The notes under the pieces: model-generated | The model's database searches: none | What the model saw: only the letters and a program-made list of their open reading frames with translations | What the model was told of the DNA's origin: nothing | In this document: in pieces, positions 11,201 through 25,703 of the stretch | How the letters are laid out: every line of letters starts with the position of its first letter | Position numbering within the stretch: the first letter of the stretch is position 1 | Made by a program: the position numbers and the translations under genes | NCBI RefSeq assembly: GCF_033115175.1 | Contig: NC_084840.1 | Location: 77,391,179-77,455,178, forward strand | Direction of reading: 5' to 3' | Source: Lepus europaeus | Lineage: Eukaryota; Chordata; Mammalia; Lagomorpha; Leporidae | DNA: 64,000 nucleotides

Positions 11201-14200
11201 AGAGATTAAAAACAAAATAAAGGCAATTGGTTGATCTAAAGGATATTGATTATATGAAGAAGTATTTAGGAAATAACCTTACATATTGACCTGTTAATTT
11301 GGTCACTATATAAGCTTGCCATGATCTCTGCCTTGAAAAAGGTGATAAATTCACCCAGAGAGAGTCGGTTCATTTAACGCTTCACAATCCAAATAGCACA
11401 CTGACAGTCAAAAAATTTAAGCTAACAAAGAAAAAACTGACTCACAGAGCCAAGCCAAGTACTATGATGATTAAAAACAAATATAGTGGGGCACCTCACT
11501 TGTTTAATAAATAACTAAATCTATCTGAATTTGAGCTTAAAGTTCAAATAGGTGTTCAGGTGAGGAAGGTGAAGGAGAGGAACCAGCATCCTTAGCAATC
11601 TTTACCAAATAGATGGACTCATAAAACTCAGAAAATATTGAAATTGTAATAAGGTTGCTGTCATAGAACTTGTAAGTTGCCCAATTATGTGTGAGGTGAC
11701 AAAACTTTAGACTTTGAGTCCGTACTCTTTCTTCCCATTCTTCCAAACTGCCCCCTTATAATACCCTGGGGAGAGACGCAAAGGTGTAATGAGACGTGGC
11801 ACAAGTTCTCATGCAAGAGAGATTGCCCCAATACAGTTCACATGCAGCACTATGGAGAGACACTGCTCAATCTTTACCTGGAAGTTCTCTTTGATTCTCT
11901 TCTCACTGAAGCTTTTGACCAGGACCACCACCCCCTGCTGCAGAAGGTAGCGCAGGGCAACCTGACCTGGGGTTCGGTTGATTTTCTTAGCAATGGCATT
12001 CACAGTTGGGTCTTTCAAGAGATATGGGCTACTCTGATCAATCCTAGGGTGGAGACATACACAGATATTAAGAATGTAAGATGGAAAATCTAGAGTATGT
12101 TGATCTTTTAGCACAAATTCCCCAGACAATTGACAGAAATAGGTGCAATATGGTATGATTTTTAAAATTTCATGAATATTCATAAGATTCATAGTGGCAG
12201 CAACTGGAAATAATTAAATTGGCCATAAACAAGTGAATGGATCAATAATCCTTGCAATCAACAATCAACAGATGCTTGCAACTAATTCCATGAATCTCAC
12301 AAACATACTGAGTAAAAGAAATAACACAAAATAATGTATATGACTTCTTTCATATGAAGTACTAAAGTAGACAAAATTAATCTAAGGCAAAAAAAAAAAA
12401 AAAACAGAAAAGAATTTCCTAAAGGTGAGGAAGACTCATCTCAGGAGGAACACATAAGAGTGTTCTGGGATACAGAAAGTTCCTGTAATATGACAGGAAT
12501 ATCTGTTACATAGTTCATCCATCTGTTGAAACTGTACATCCACGATATATGCATTACAATCTATATAAAATTTATAATAATTTTATAACATTCTATTTGC
12601 AGGGAGAAAGACATTTGGCTTAGTGGTTGAAACACCAGTAATCCATATCACAGAGTTCGGGATTGAGCCTCAGATCCAGGCCTAATCTCAGATTTCACTA
12701 ATGCAGACCCTGTGTTGCAACAGTGATATCTCAAGTAATTGTTTCCCTGCCACATGGGAGACATAAGTTGAGTTCCTAATTCCTATCATCTGCTCAGCGA
12801 AGTCTCAGTTACTGCAGGCACTTGGGGAGTGAAACATTGCTTGGGAGCTCTGTCTTTATGTTATCTGTTAGATAGATAGATAGATAGATAGATGATAGAT
12901 CAATCGATCAGTGTAGGGATTGCAGCACAGTGAGTTAGCACATTGCTTGAAATGCCCACATCCCATATGAGATGCTGATTTGTGTCCTGGTTCCTCTTCT
13001 TTTGATTAAGATTGCTGTTTATATACCCAGGAAAGCAGAAGATGATGGCCTTTTGCTCCCTGCTATCCATGTGGGAGACCTAAATAGACTTCCTGACTTT
13101 GTAACATTGGCCTGGCCCAGTTCCAGCTGTTGAGGGCATTTGGGGAGTGAATCAGCAAGTGGAAGGTCTTTCACTGGTTCTCTCTCTCTCTCTCTCTCTC
13201 TCGCTTTCTTCTCTCTCTCTCCTCTCTTCTCTCCTCTCTCCCTCTCTCTCTTTACATTTTGGAGTGAAGTTGCTAATAGGTAAACATATGCATGAAGGCA
13301 GAGTCAGAGAATATTAGTGACAGTGAAGCTCACTGATGGTACTGGGAAATTCACCATACTATATTGTGCCTCTTTTTTGAGCTTTTTCATAATAAAGTAC
13401 TAAAACTCATTTTTTGTGTTTATCAATAGAATTGCTGACATGGGTTAACTCTTTCATATTCTCACTACCAGAATGGATCTCTGCCGGATCCCAAGGCGCT
13501 GTAAGCAACAAGAACAATGTCCTTGGACTTGCAGTACTCCAGAAGTTTGCTCTGGTTGAGATAAAAATGACATTCCACCTGTAATGTACCCAGACAAAAA
13601 GGTATCAGAATACATGAGCCAATAACCACATGTCAATGAAGGACTACCTAATACATTAAAAAGGAGCACGGGTACACCACTGAAGAAACTGCTTGGGGTT
13701 ATCCACAGCCCATAGCCCCATGTCTCAGTTCAAGTTCTACCTCTACTTTTAATACATCATTAATATATGTACTACATTTTTAAATAGGTCATTTTCCCTA
13801 TGCACCTTCTGAAATACCTTCAATCTCATTAGATGTCAGATGGATGAAACAAATTTCTTCAATTATTTTGTTTTATTAATGTTTATTAATGTTTTAAAGT
13901 GATTAAAATCTGAGCACAGTAAAGCTTTCGCTCTAGAAAGCAAAGAAGAAAATGAGGTATGTCAAAGGGACTAGAAGTTCATTTGAAAAGCCTTCTGCTA
14001 GCTCAAATGAAATTTTAAGCATCAAAAAGAACAATGTAGGCCATATAATAATTGTGACACAACAAGCTAAGCCAAATGGGTGCTGGTTTGAGTCCTAGCT
14101 ACTCCGCCTCCAATCCAGCTCTCTGCTAATGTGCCTGGGAAAGCAGCACAAGATGGACAAAATCCTCAGACCCTTGTACCTGGATGGAGTTCCAGGCTCC

Positions 14201-16018
14201 TTGCTTTGGCCTGGCCAAGCCTTAGCTGTCCTGCTCATTTTGATAGTGAGCCGGCAGATGGAAGGCCTCTCTTTGTGTCTCTCCCTCTCCCTCTCTCTGT
14301 GTGTGACTCTAACATTGAAATAAATAAAACAAATATTTAAAAAATGCAACACTAAAGAGCAAATAGTATTATAAAAAAGTTTCTGCATGAAAATAAACTC
14401 ATTTTTTATTCTGTTTATCATGATCTTTTGGCAGTTACCCTCATATAAAATAACTTTAGATATGAGACAATAATTTGTTAAGTGTTTTGATGGACCCATG
14501 TGAAAAATGTCACTATATTATTGACTGTACCTTTTTACGTTTTGAAATTTCACAAAAGTAGGATATTTTTAAAAATGAGAAAAAGGGGGCCGGCGTTAAC
14601 GCCCTGGCCTGAAGTGCCGGCACCCCATATCGGCGCTGGTACTAGCCCCAGTTGCTCCTCTTCCGATTCGGCTCTCAGCTGTGGCCTGGGATAGCAGTAG
14701 AAGATGGCCCAAGTCCTTGTGCCCCTGAACCCGCGTGGGAGACCCAGAAGAAGCTCCTTGCTCTTGGCTTCAGATCAGCACAGCTCCAGCCATTGCGGCC
14801 ATCTGGGGAGTAAACCTGTGGATGGAAGACCTCCTTCTCTGTCTCTACCTTTCTGTAACTCTGTCTTTCAAATAATAAATTTTTAAAAAAGAATAAAAAA
14901 AAGAGAAAAAATATTTCTATGCTAAACACAGGGAAAAAATCACCAGAACAATACTACAACTATTAAATCACTTTGCTATGCTTAATACTAGTCATTTTTT
15001 ATTTCCAAGATTTCATATCATTTTTAAATATAGCATGCCTGATGAATATTCTCAGCATCATTTCTTCTAAGTTTGTTCCACTTTTCTTCCTTCCCCCTGT
15101 TTTCGGTCTCCATATCTCCAAAGCAGCTGACTCACACTTTGCTGTAATGATCATTTTTCCCTTGTATTAACTGGTTTTTAAAAGGACACCTTTTGTTGTC
15201 CAGCAAATTACGTGTGAAAAAACATTGTTAAAAAATTTCTGTGAAAATTCCTCCTGCATCTTTGGAAACAGCCCCAGAAAACCTCTTCTTTGCTGCACAA
15301 AGAAAGAGACTTGTAGCCAATTGCCTGTAGAAAGTCACCTTGCAACTCCAAAAGACAGAGCATAAAGAAAATGAATTGGTTTCATGGCAGTATCTTACAG
15401 CTACTGGAACAACCAAATCCCAAGCCTTCTGTAAGTGAATCAGCTTCTTTAAATATTAAACCCCTTAAATTAACTTTTCATTCCAGCTAAGCACATCCTG
15501 TGAGAGTAGCATACAATTGTAAGATGTGATTTTTAAATGACATTATAAGCTTTTCTCTTTTGCTATCAGTCTTCAAAATATCTCAGCCCAGATCTCCATG
15601 AATCCATCATAAATTTAATCATTTCCCTCTTGTTAGATATTTAAAGCTCTGGTTGTTGAGTACTAGAAATGAAATTACAATTAAATATTCATAGATAGCC
15701 GGCGCCGTGGCTCTATAGGCTAATCCTCCATCTGTGGTAACGGCACACTGGGTTCTAGTCCCAATCGGGGTGCCGGATTCTGTCCCGGTTGCCCCTCTTC
15801 CAGGCCAGCTCTCTGCTGTGACCCGGGAGGGCAGTGGAGGATGGCCCAAGTGCTTGGGCCCTGCACCTGCATGGGAGACCAGGAGAAGCACCTGGCTCCT
15901 GCCTACGGATCAGCGCAGTGCACCGGCCGCGGCGGCCATTGAAGGGTGAACCAATGGCAAAGGAAGACCTTTCTCTCTGTCTCTCTCTCTCTCACTGTCC
16001 ACTCTGCCTGTAAAATAA

Positions 16019-16066
<48 letters not shown>

Positions 16067-19000
16067 TTGTATTTTTTAACCTACTTTGATTTTCTACAAG
16101 TAGATTTCTAGAAGTAAATAGCTAAGGTAAAGGGTATTAACACTGGAATGGCCTTTCATATAATTACCAACTTCTTTAAAAGCATTTAAACTTTATAATA
16201 TCATAAACAATAAGGTGATTACCAACACTGTGTATTCTTTAAAATACATGTGTTTTAATTATTATTTGTATGTTTTCAAACTTTCCACTGCTTTACTATG
16301 ATTTGGCATTTGTTCTTGCCACTCTGTAACTGCTCTGTCAGGTTTCCCACCAATTCCATGCCACTGCATCCAACTTTTTTCCATCCTCATCGAGATGGAT
16401 ACCTGACACCTGATACTACACTCTCCTCAATTTCTCTCTACCTATCTGGCAACTCCTATTCTTATCTCCTGGTTTGGCATCTTTGGCCCTTACCAGTTAG
16501 CTTTCGTGTCTCCTTACTTTTCATAGGAGAAAAATCCATTTCGGCAAGTTTAACTTTATCATTCACAAAGCAAAGACTCCAAAAGTCTGTCTCTTCATCC
16601 CAGATCATCTTCCTGATCTACATTTCAACACTGATATCTGCCAACTCAGTTTTTGCACTTGAATGTGTCATGGGAGTCTGTATAGTATTGAGTAATGGAA
16701 GTCATACTTCTCCCACTCTTCTCAACTTGATTCTTCTCTGGGGTTTCTTATAGCAATGAAAGGACCAATCATCTACATAACTGATATAAAATGTGATTTA
16801 AGGAAGAAGAATGTAAAGAACAGAACATAGGAAGAAAAGGCCCAGAAGGCTACTGACTCACCTGGTTGCAGGTGGGCTTATACTTGAGCCCTGGCTTGTT
16901 CAGTATTAGTTCCAGCTGTTTGTGATTGAAATTGGACACCCCAATGGACTTGGTTAAACCTGCATCCTTGCACTTCTCCAGAGCCTGGGCAAGTTGGAAA
17001 TGTGTGGTTAAATCTTTAGTGTACTTTGTGCTTTTGATTTGTCATTAGAGTTTCTAAAAACTAGAAATCTTTTTAACAAGTGTAACAATTTTGCTGAAAT
17101 AAATAATTTTATCACTTGAATACTTTATTTCATAATGTACTCTATTTCTGTGCAAACATATTTGTCTCTTCAATTCTATTACATGCATACTGAGCACAAT
17201 TAATAAATCTTCAATTGTTTTAAAATACTTTACATCCTTTGCCCTCTTCAGTGATGCCTATTTTGCTATTAAGCTTACAATAGTTTTTAACAAATGTACC
17301 AAGAGTCAAAGGCAAAGCAACACTCTAAGTTTTCTGCTAGTAGAGGTTTTATTGACACCTCTTTTCTAGAATTGTGAAAAAAAAAATTAGGATGGGCTAC
17401 ATGAGGGAAGGTTCCACTCTTCCTTCCAGTGTACCCATCTGCGAAGTCTGCTGCTTTCCTGCCTCCACAGATGGGTTCCACCTTTCTTTGCTATATCTCT
17501 ATCTCTTCTTGAGTTTCCTTATGCTGATACCCTTTGGAGGGTTCACTTCCTCAACCTTATCTGTGATGCAAAGAAATACCTGCTTAGAAAAACAGAAGTT
17601 TAAATTGGGACCAGTGTTTTGGTGCAGAAGGTTAAGCCACCAACTATGAAACCAGAATCCCATACCAGAGCACTGCTTTAAATCCTGGAAGCTCTACTTT
17701 AGATCCAGCTCCCTTCTAATGCACCTGGGAAAGCAGTGGAAGATGACCCAAGCACTTGTGCCCCTGCCATCCATGTGGGAGGTCTAAATGGATTTCCAGG
17801 ATCCTGACTTCAGCCTGATCCAGACCCAACCTTTGTGGCCATTTGAGGGGTGAACCAGCAGATACAAGATCTGTTTCTCTGTCTCCCTCTCACTCTGTTA
17901 CTCTGCCTTTAAAACAAATAAATATTTTTAAAAACTAAAAATTAGAAGTCCTCTGAGGTAGTATAGTTCAAGTCCCTCACTTTACAGATAGGAACAAAGA
18001 ACTACAGAGGGATTCCATACCATGTGTGAGATCAGACATCTGCTGGAGCAAAACCTGTCTCTTCTGATTCCCCATGCAGTGTTTCCTACCTTTCTAGATG
18101 GTGCCTTTGGTTGTCTATAGCCACACATACCTCCCATGTGTCACGAAGATCCACTGTTTCTAAAATGATTTGCCCTTTGGCATCCTGTGGTAGGAGGTCA
18201 TCCGCAGGCTGGAAAACAGAAAGAAGACAGGATGAGGAGTTTTTCTTTCATAATGATCTTTTTTATGCCCGTGGAGCTTCGACATAGAACCCTCAGGGAC
18301 CTGTGATTAACTGCAAGTGTGTATGAGCATTCATGGGCATACATGTGTCTGTAAGGGGAGAATGAAAATCAGAATCATCTGAGAGGCTACAAACTACAGA
18401 CTACCCCGTACATCTGCTGCCCCCACACACCCCTAAAACTCACAAGATTGAAGTCTCCTACAGTTGGGATAGATTTAATTTCTCAAGGACAGTATGCTTT
18501 GAAGTGCAGTACTAATCAGAACCTTAAATCAATGTGTTTTACTTCCAGTTGTTGGTTACCCAGCTCTTACAGAGGGAGGCTATCATTGGTATTCAGCCAA
18601 AGTCTACTGTGAAGAGAGTTCGGATCAGCAAAGTTCAAAAGAGCCTGGTTGTACAATGCAGACCATCCAGGTCTCCCACTTGTTTGGGCTAAGAAATACA
18701 AGTAGGAGAGGTCCTTACGCTTCCTCTGAACCTGTAGTAACTCAACATTCTTGAGGACTCTAATTGCTAATATGTCTGTAGGCAGCAGCATAATCACCTT
18801 ACACCTCAACTGCCTAAGGTGGAAGCAGTGCTGTAAATGAACCTCAATCCCTCTGAAGGCTGGGAGATAAGACTGAAAAAGTCCTAAGGGGAGGGATTAT
18901 TCAACTATCAAGGACAATCAAGTCATTAAGAATTATATTCCCTTCATTCAAGTCTACCTCCTTCAACAGAAACACAGATAATCTAGCTGTCAAGCTAATA

Positions 19001-22000
19001 TGACACAAGTGAGCTGATAATAATATTGATAAATTCATTTTGAGCTCAAACAAAATCAAAAGCTTACCTTCATCGGAATTGGAATATGTATGAGGAATAG
19101 GTCAACATAATTCAGTTGAAGTTTTTTCAGTGATTTTTCCAGTGATGTTCGAACCAACTCTGGTCGAAGGAATGTAGCCCAAACCTGCAACAACAAAGAT
19201 AAAAATTGGCTTATGATCTCATATTTTGGGAAATCAAAATTAGACATTATAGCTAAAAGTGAATTGTGAGTAGCAATGCATTTTGATGGTCTAATACTAA
19301 GAAGAGTTGGTACTAAATTTATGTTACTCATTATAAACCAGGTCCTTAGTGAGATACCAAGATTTCCTTGCATGCAGTATAAGAAAAACAATAAAACTTA
19401 GATGGGGCAGGAAAAACAGATATTTCAAAGATTAGAAGTCACCCTCTGAAAAGGAGTCAAAAAATGGCAGATGGAACTGGCATTTTGCATAGTGAGTGAG
19501 GCTGCCATCTGCAATACCAGCAACCCACATGGGAACCAGTTCCAGACACAGCTGTTCCACTTCCAATCCAGCTCTCTGTTAATGCAACTGAGAAACCAAC
19601 AGAGGATGGCCCAAGTGCTTGAGTCCTTGCACATACGTGAGAAACCAAAAGAAGCTCCTGGCCCCTGGCTTCTGTCTGGCCTAGCCCTGACTGTTATGGC
19701 CATTTGGTAAAAGAACCTACAGATGGAAGACCTCTCTGTCTCTTCCTCTGTCTCTCTGTAACTCTGTCATTCAAATAAAAATAAAATAAGAAATGCCAGG
19801 TGAGAGCAAATGGGATCCCTATTCTACATAATAAATCCCCAAAACTACTCTGCTGAGAGATCCACATTCTAAAAACAAATTTCAATCAATATAAATATAT
19901 ATATGATTAACCTGGAGAGAACTCAACTCTCTTTACACTGGAAGTGTGATTTTTCTACCTGAGAAAATTTTACAAATTTTACTAAATTCAGTGCAGATTG
20001 GAGAGGGGAAGGATCTTGTAGTCTAGCTCCCTTTTCTGAATAGTATCTCAAGTGCACCTGGTATATTTACCTAAGAATATATATTTACCTAAGAATTAAA
20101 GGGGCAGACCAATATTGGTGCAGTAAATTCATATAATAAATAGGTATTGTTCTTATTTTATAAATTAATCATGTCAGTGACCAAGGCATTGGAAAAACTA
20201 CATCTCATCTTTAACACATTTCAGAGCAAAGCAAGTATTTTCCTTTATATTTAAAGATTCATTTATTTTATTTTAAAGGTAGAGTGACAGAAAGAAAAGG
20301 TAAGATAGAGAGACTAAAAGAGAGTGAGATGTAATCCAGTGGTTCACTCTTCAAATCCCCAGAACAGCCAGGGATAAGCCAAGCAAAAGTCAGGAGCAAA
20401 GTCAAATAGTTAGGTCATCATCTGTTGCCTTGGATGTATAAAAAATAAGGTACTTTAGAATTGGAATAGTGGGGATTTGAATCAGCACTTCAAAATAGAA
20501 GGTGGCTAAACCCATTGTGCCACACCTGCCCAAAGTAAGCCTTTCTGTTTTCTGTTTCTATAATGTGCCTCCCCAATTTTAGGAAATAAAACACTCAAGT
20601 TGAGACCAAATATCTTTTCAAAATAACATATCTGGACCGACAGTGGCCTGTAGTCACTGTACCTTGGTGGTGCAGAATATGTCCTCTCTCTTCACAGTAC
20701 CATCAGCAATCTTCTCTCGAATAGCTGCCCCAACCTCCTCCTCATTTTCATATAAGTATGCTGCATCGATATGACGGAAACCTGCATCAATGGCCACTTT
20801 AGTGAACTCGAAAGCCTTGTTTTTTTGAATCTATAAAACAAGAACAAAGAGAGTTAGTGATCTGCCCAACACAAAGAGAGGCAATTTACTTTCTTGGTAA
20901 CAGTTTCATCAGTTGTTGCTGCCAAACCCCCAATCCTTATTTGATGATCTTAGTAATAGACCTGTGCTCTGGAGACATCAATTAAGCTCCAATGTAACTT
21001 CTTATCTGAAAGGAATTAGTAAAATGGGCTTCACCACAGAACATGGAAAATCAAGTCTCATTCAACAAGAATCAATTATAAGAAAATGGTTATCGGTAAG
21101 CTTCCAGTGCTGGGAGAATATTTTAAGGCACTCAGCAGGAAGGACCCAGGTGCACACGCACGTGCACACACACACACACATTACAGCATCTGGTATTAGT
21201 CAATAATTTGAAATGAGTTCCCTAAAATGCATCCTTCCCAGGTTCCACCCAACTGAGCTCTCCAAGCTCTTCATGATTCTTTATCCTTCGTTCTTCAAGC
21301 TCTCCCATTCAACATTTATCCAACATGCATTTATTGAGAACCTCCTGTGTGCCTCACAATATGTTAGACCCTGAGGTGCTATAGATTTAGCCATGAAGAA
21401 AAGGCTTCCCTGCCCTCGTGAGGCTTCCAAGAAGAGTGACAGTCATTAAACAAGGGAACAAGTATTAAATAAGTAAACCAACAGAAATGCATCACAAAGA
21501 GATGCAATAAAGTTAGTTTACAGGACCTATCCCAAAATTAAAAGGTATACAGAGGGGGCTGGTGTTGTGGTACATGGAGTAAAGCCACTGCCTGCGACAC
21601 CTCCCAGCTGCCCCACTACTGATCCAGCACCCTGCCTGGAGAGCAGTGGAGATGGCCCAAGTGCTTAGGGCCTTGCATACACATGGGAGATCAGGAAGAA
21701 ACTCCTGGTTCCTGGTTTCAGCCTGGCCCAGCCCCAGCCATTGTGGCCATCTGGGGAGTGAATCAGTGGATGAAAGATATCTTTGTGTGTGTGGGTGCAT
21801 GTGTGTATGGGTGTGTGTATGTGTAACTCTGCCTTTCAAATAAATAAATACACCTTTAAAAATGTATACAGAGGACAGCTGAGAAAATAACCTGTCCACT
21901 TTCCGTCTAAGATACAAAGTAGGGAGTTAAAGCAATGGACTGTGGAGTGAAATGCATTAGAGACAGAGTCAGCTTTTAAGCCAAGTCCAGAGGGCAGGAG

Positions 22001-25000
22001 CCTGCTAAAGAAACCTGGAAAACAGTAAGGACATTCCTGGAACTGGAAGGTATCCTTGAGCATCTGGGAAGTGCAAGTCCTGAGTGGGAACAAGCTGACC
22101 AAATTCCAAGTATTTAAGAAAGCCAGGATCACTGCAATGCTACAATTAAAAGAATACATGAAGTCTGTTATTCATTCACCAAAGTGCCTCCCAGGACCAC
22201 TGTTTGTTTTTCATTGCCATCATCAGTTCTTCATTCAGAATACCATTTGCCTGGACTTCGGTAACAACCATTCTAGTTTCTCCCTAGAAATTCCCCCATC
22301 ATGCTCAGGAGAAATAACTGGTGTGAGAAAGGATTTCTTTTGTGTCTTTCTATGGCTTCCTCTAAAGCAACCCTTCAGGAAACAATCTGGATAATTAATA
22401 CATTTAACACATAATGGCAACCTCATGAATGATTTTTAAATTTCATTCTATTTAAAAAAAAGCCTTCAGATTGATTCCCCTGTTCCTACAGGAAAACACT
22501 AGCCCTCTTCTCAGAAGTCCACACTGCACAGGCAGGTAACTGTCCTGTCTTCAGCATCCCTTTTACTTGAGTTGAATAATGTCATTACTCACAGGAATTC
22601 CTGTGCTGGACTTCAAGCCTGATTTAAGCTCAGCTTACCCCTCCTGAAAACCTTCCCAAAACATCCAGCTCCATTGGCCTCCCACTTTCTGAACCTCTCA
22701 ACTTCCTCTGGCTTTTAGTGATACAATGCCCCTGAGCATTGGGGCAGATGTTATTACACAAAGGGTTAAGGTCCCAAATGAGATAACTACATCCCATTTG
22801 GGAGAGCCTGGAATTAAGTCCTGCTTCCACTTCAGATCCAGCTTCCTGCTAATACACCTTAGGTAGCAGATGATGGCCCAAGTACTTGGCTTCCTGACAT
22901 TAACATGGGAGGCCTGGATAGAGCTCCTGGCTCCTGGCTGTGGTCTGGCACAGATCCAATGTTAGGAGCATTTGGGGAGTGAACCAGTGAGTGGAAGATC
23001 TCTCCTGCTCTGACACTCCCTTTCTGACTTTCAAATAAATAAATACACTTTTTTAATGAGCATTGTTACACAGCTGGACATATATACATCAAATGTTTTT
23101 ATATCATTGTGAAAGCCCAGGAGAAATGAAGCAATTCCCATCATTGCCAGCATAGATTGATAATATCAACTAAGAGCTTGATCATGACTGTTGAACTGAT
23201 TAATTGATTTGTCAGTTAATAGTTATACATACTACTTGAGTTACCTTGATGGCAATACTCATAAGACCAAAAGGTTGATTATCCCCATCTGCCCATCTTT
23301 AAAACCAGGTCCATATACAGTGCCTTTAATGCATTATAGATACCATCAGAACCCAGTCTCCCACTGTCTCCCAGCTCCCTTCAGTTAGATTAAAATGCAC
23401 TTGCCATGCTTTTTAATTTTTCTCAATGGACTTTTTTGTGTTTAAATAATTTTTAATTATATAAGATGAACAAATTTCATATATTCCATATATACAGATT
23501 TAGGAACATAATGAATCTTCCTCAAACCCACACTCCAACCCTCCCTCCTCCTTCCTTTCTTATTCTTTCTTTCAACTTTTACAATGGCATACTTTCAGCT
23601 TATTCTATAATCATAAGTTTAATTCTCCACTAAGTAAAGAATTCAACAAGAGGTCCCGGCAAGATGGCAGAATAGGAAGGGAGCACACTGACAGTCTGGG
23701 AAGAGACAGTTTAATAAAAGTGGAGATACTACAGGTTCAAGGAAGAGTTGGGGAAGAAACTGCAGAGGAAATTTGTCTGGAACTAGTGATTCATGGTGCA
23801 CCTGCGTGGAGGGCGCGGGAACCCACGGCTAAGGACACCAGCCACGGAATCTACACACCAGCACTGGAACTCAAGGAGCCAGAGATTGGAAGCTGACTAC
23901 CTTCAATTCCGCTCAGCTGTGTGGAACTACGTCCCATTTGAATTAAAAAAGAGAGAGAGAGAGAGAGAGATTTACCACACCTAACCTGGGTGTGTCACCT
24001 TTGGCACACCCTTAACCCTGAAGAACCAAACAAAGCTCTCTGGCCACATCCATCTCAAGCCTCTAAGGCTCCATCAAAAGCAGACAGTCCACTTAATACA
24101 GTCATAGTATAACAAGAAAAAAACACCATAGCGAGGGAAGAAGAATCCAAAGAATATATCCACAATGGCAAGCAACAAATGCAGAGACTGAGGACACAAG
24201 AACAAGGAAGACATTATGACACCCCCAAATGAACAAGACACCCCAAGCCAAGATTATGAAGATGAAGAGATAGAAGAAATGCAAGATACAGATTGCAAAA
24301 AATTTATGATAAAAACATTTAGAAGTTTTCAAAAGAAATTTCTTGAACTACAGAAATCCTTACTAGACAGGATAGAAAATCTCTCTCGTGAAAATGAAAT
24401 CTTAAAGAGGAATCAAAATGAAATGCAGAAACTAGTAAGACAGGAAAGTATGATAGTGAAGAGAAATCAAAATGAAATGAAGAACTCAATAGATCAAATG
24501 ACAAACACATTAGAGAGCCTTAAAAACAGAATGGGCGAAGCAGAAGAGAGAATATCAGACTTAGAAGACAGAGCACAGGAAAGGAAACAGGCAAACCAAA
24601 GAAAAGAAGAAGAAATTAGAAAGCTAAAAAATATTGTTGGGAATCTACAGGATACTATTAAAAAACCCAACATTCAGGTTCTAGGAGTTCCTGAAGGCAT
24701 GGAGAGGGAGAAAGGATTAGAAGCCCTTTTTAGTGAGATACTAGCAGAGAACTTCCCGGGTTTCGAATAGGGCAGAGACATCTTAGTACAGGAAGCTCAT
24801 AGAACCCCTAGTAAACATGACCAAAAGAGATCCTCACCACGACATGTTGTAATCAAACTCACCACAGTGAAACATAAAGAAAAGATTCTAAAATGTGCAA
24901 GAGATAAACATCAGATTACTCTCAGAGGATCTCCAATTAGACTCACAGCAGACTTCTCATCAGAAGCCCTACAAGCTAGAAGGGAATGGGGAGACATAGC

Positions 25001-25671
25001 CCAGGTACTAAGAGAGAAAAACTGCCAGCCCAGAATATTATATCCTGCAAAGCTCTCATTTGTGAATGAAGGTGAAAGAAAGACCTTTCACAGCAAATAG
25101 AAATTGAAAGAATTTGCCACCACTCGTCCTGCCCTGCAAAAGATACTTAAAGATGTGTTACACACAGAAACACAGAAACATGACCATCAGTATGAAAGAA
25201 GGTAAAGGAAGGAAACCTCCCAACAAATGATCACAGGAAGCTCAAAGCATATATTAGAAAATATCTTTGGCAAATGGCAGGGCAAAGTTACTACTTATCA
25301 ATAGTCACATTGAACATTAATGGCCTCAACTGTCCAGATAAAAGACAGATTGGCTGATTGGCTTAAGGAACAAAACCTTACAAGAAACACATCTTGGCTG
25401 GCGCTGTGGCTCAACTGGCTAATCCTCTGCCTAGCGGCGCCAGCACACTGGGTTCTAGTCCCGGTTGGGGCACCAGATTCTGTCCCGGTTGCCCCTCTTC
25501 CAGGCCAGCTCTCTGCTATGGCCTGGGAAGGCAGTGGAGGATGGCCCAAGTCCTTGGGCCCTGCACCCCATGGGAGACCAGGATAAGTACCTGGCTCCTG
25601 GCTTCGGATCAGCTGGCTGCAGCGCGCTGGCTGCGGCGGCCATTGGAGGGTGAACCAATAGCAAAGGAAGA

Positions 25672-25703
<32 letters not shown>

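Larger units (their letters stand above)
13579..16861 (-). other. AKR1C intron 5 (between exons 5 and 6)
   Basis: Carries three CSINEs in the plus orientation and a TA microsatellite. The remaining sequence is AT-rich and shows no coding signal. Confidence 0.8.

Noticed and set aside
16298-16753. 151-codon plus-strand open frame in AKR1C intron 5
   Set aside because: Antisense to the gene, hydrophobic low-complexity composition, no family resemblance; a chance frame.
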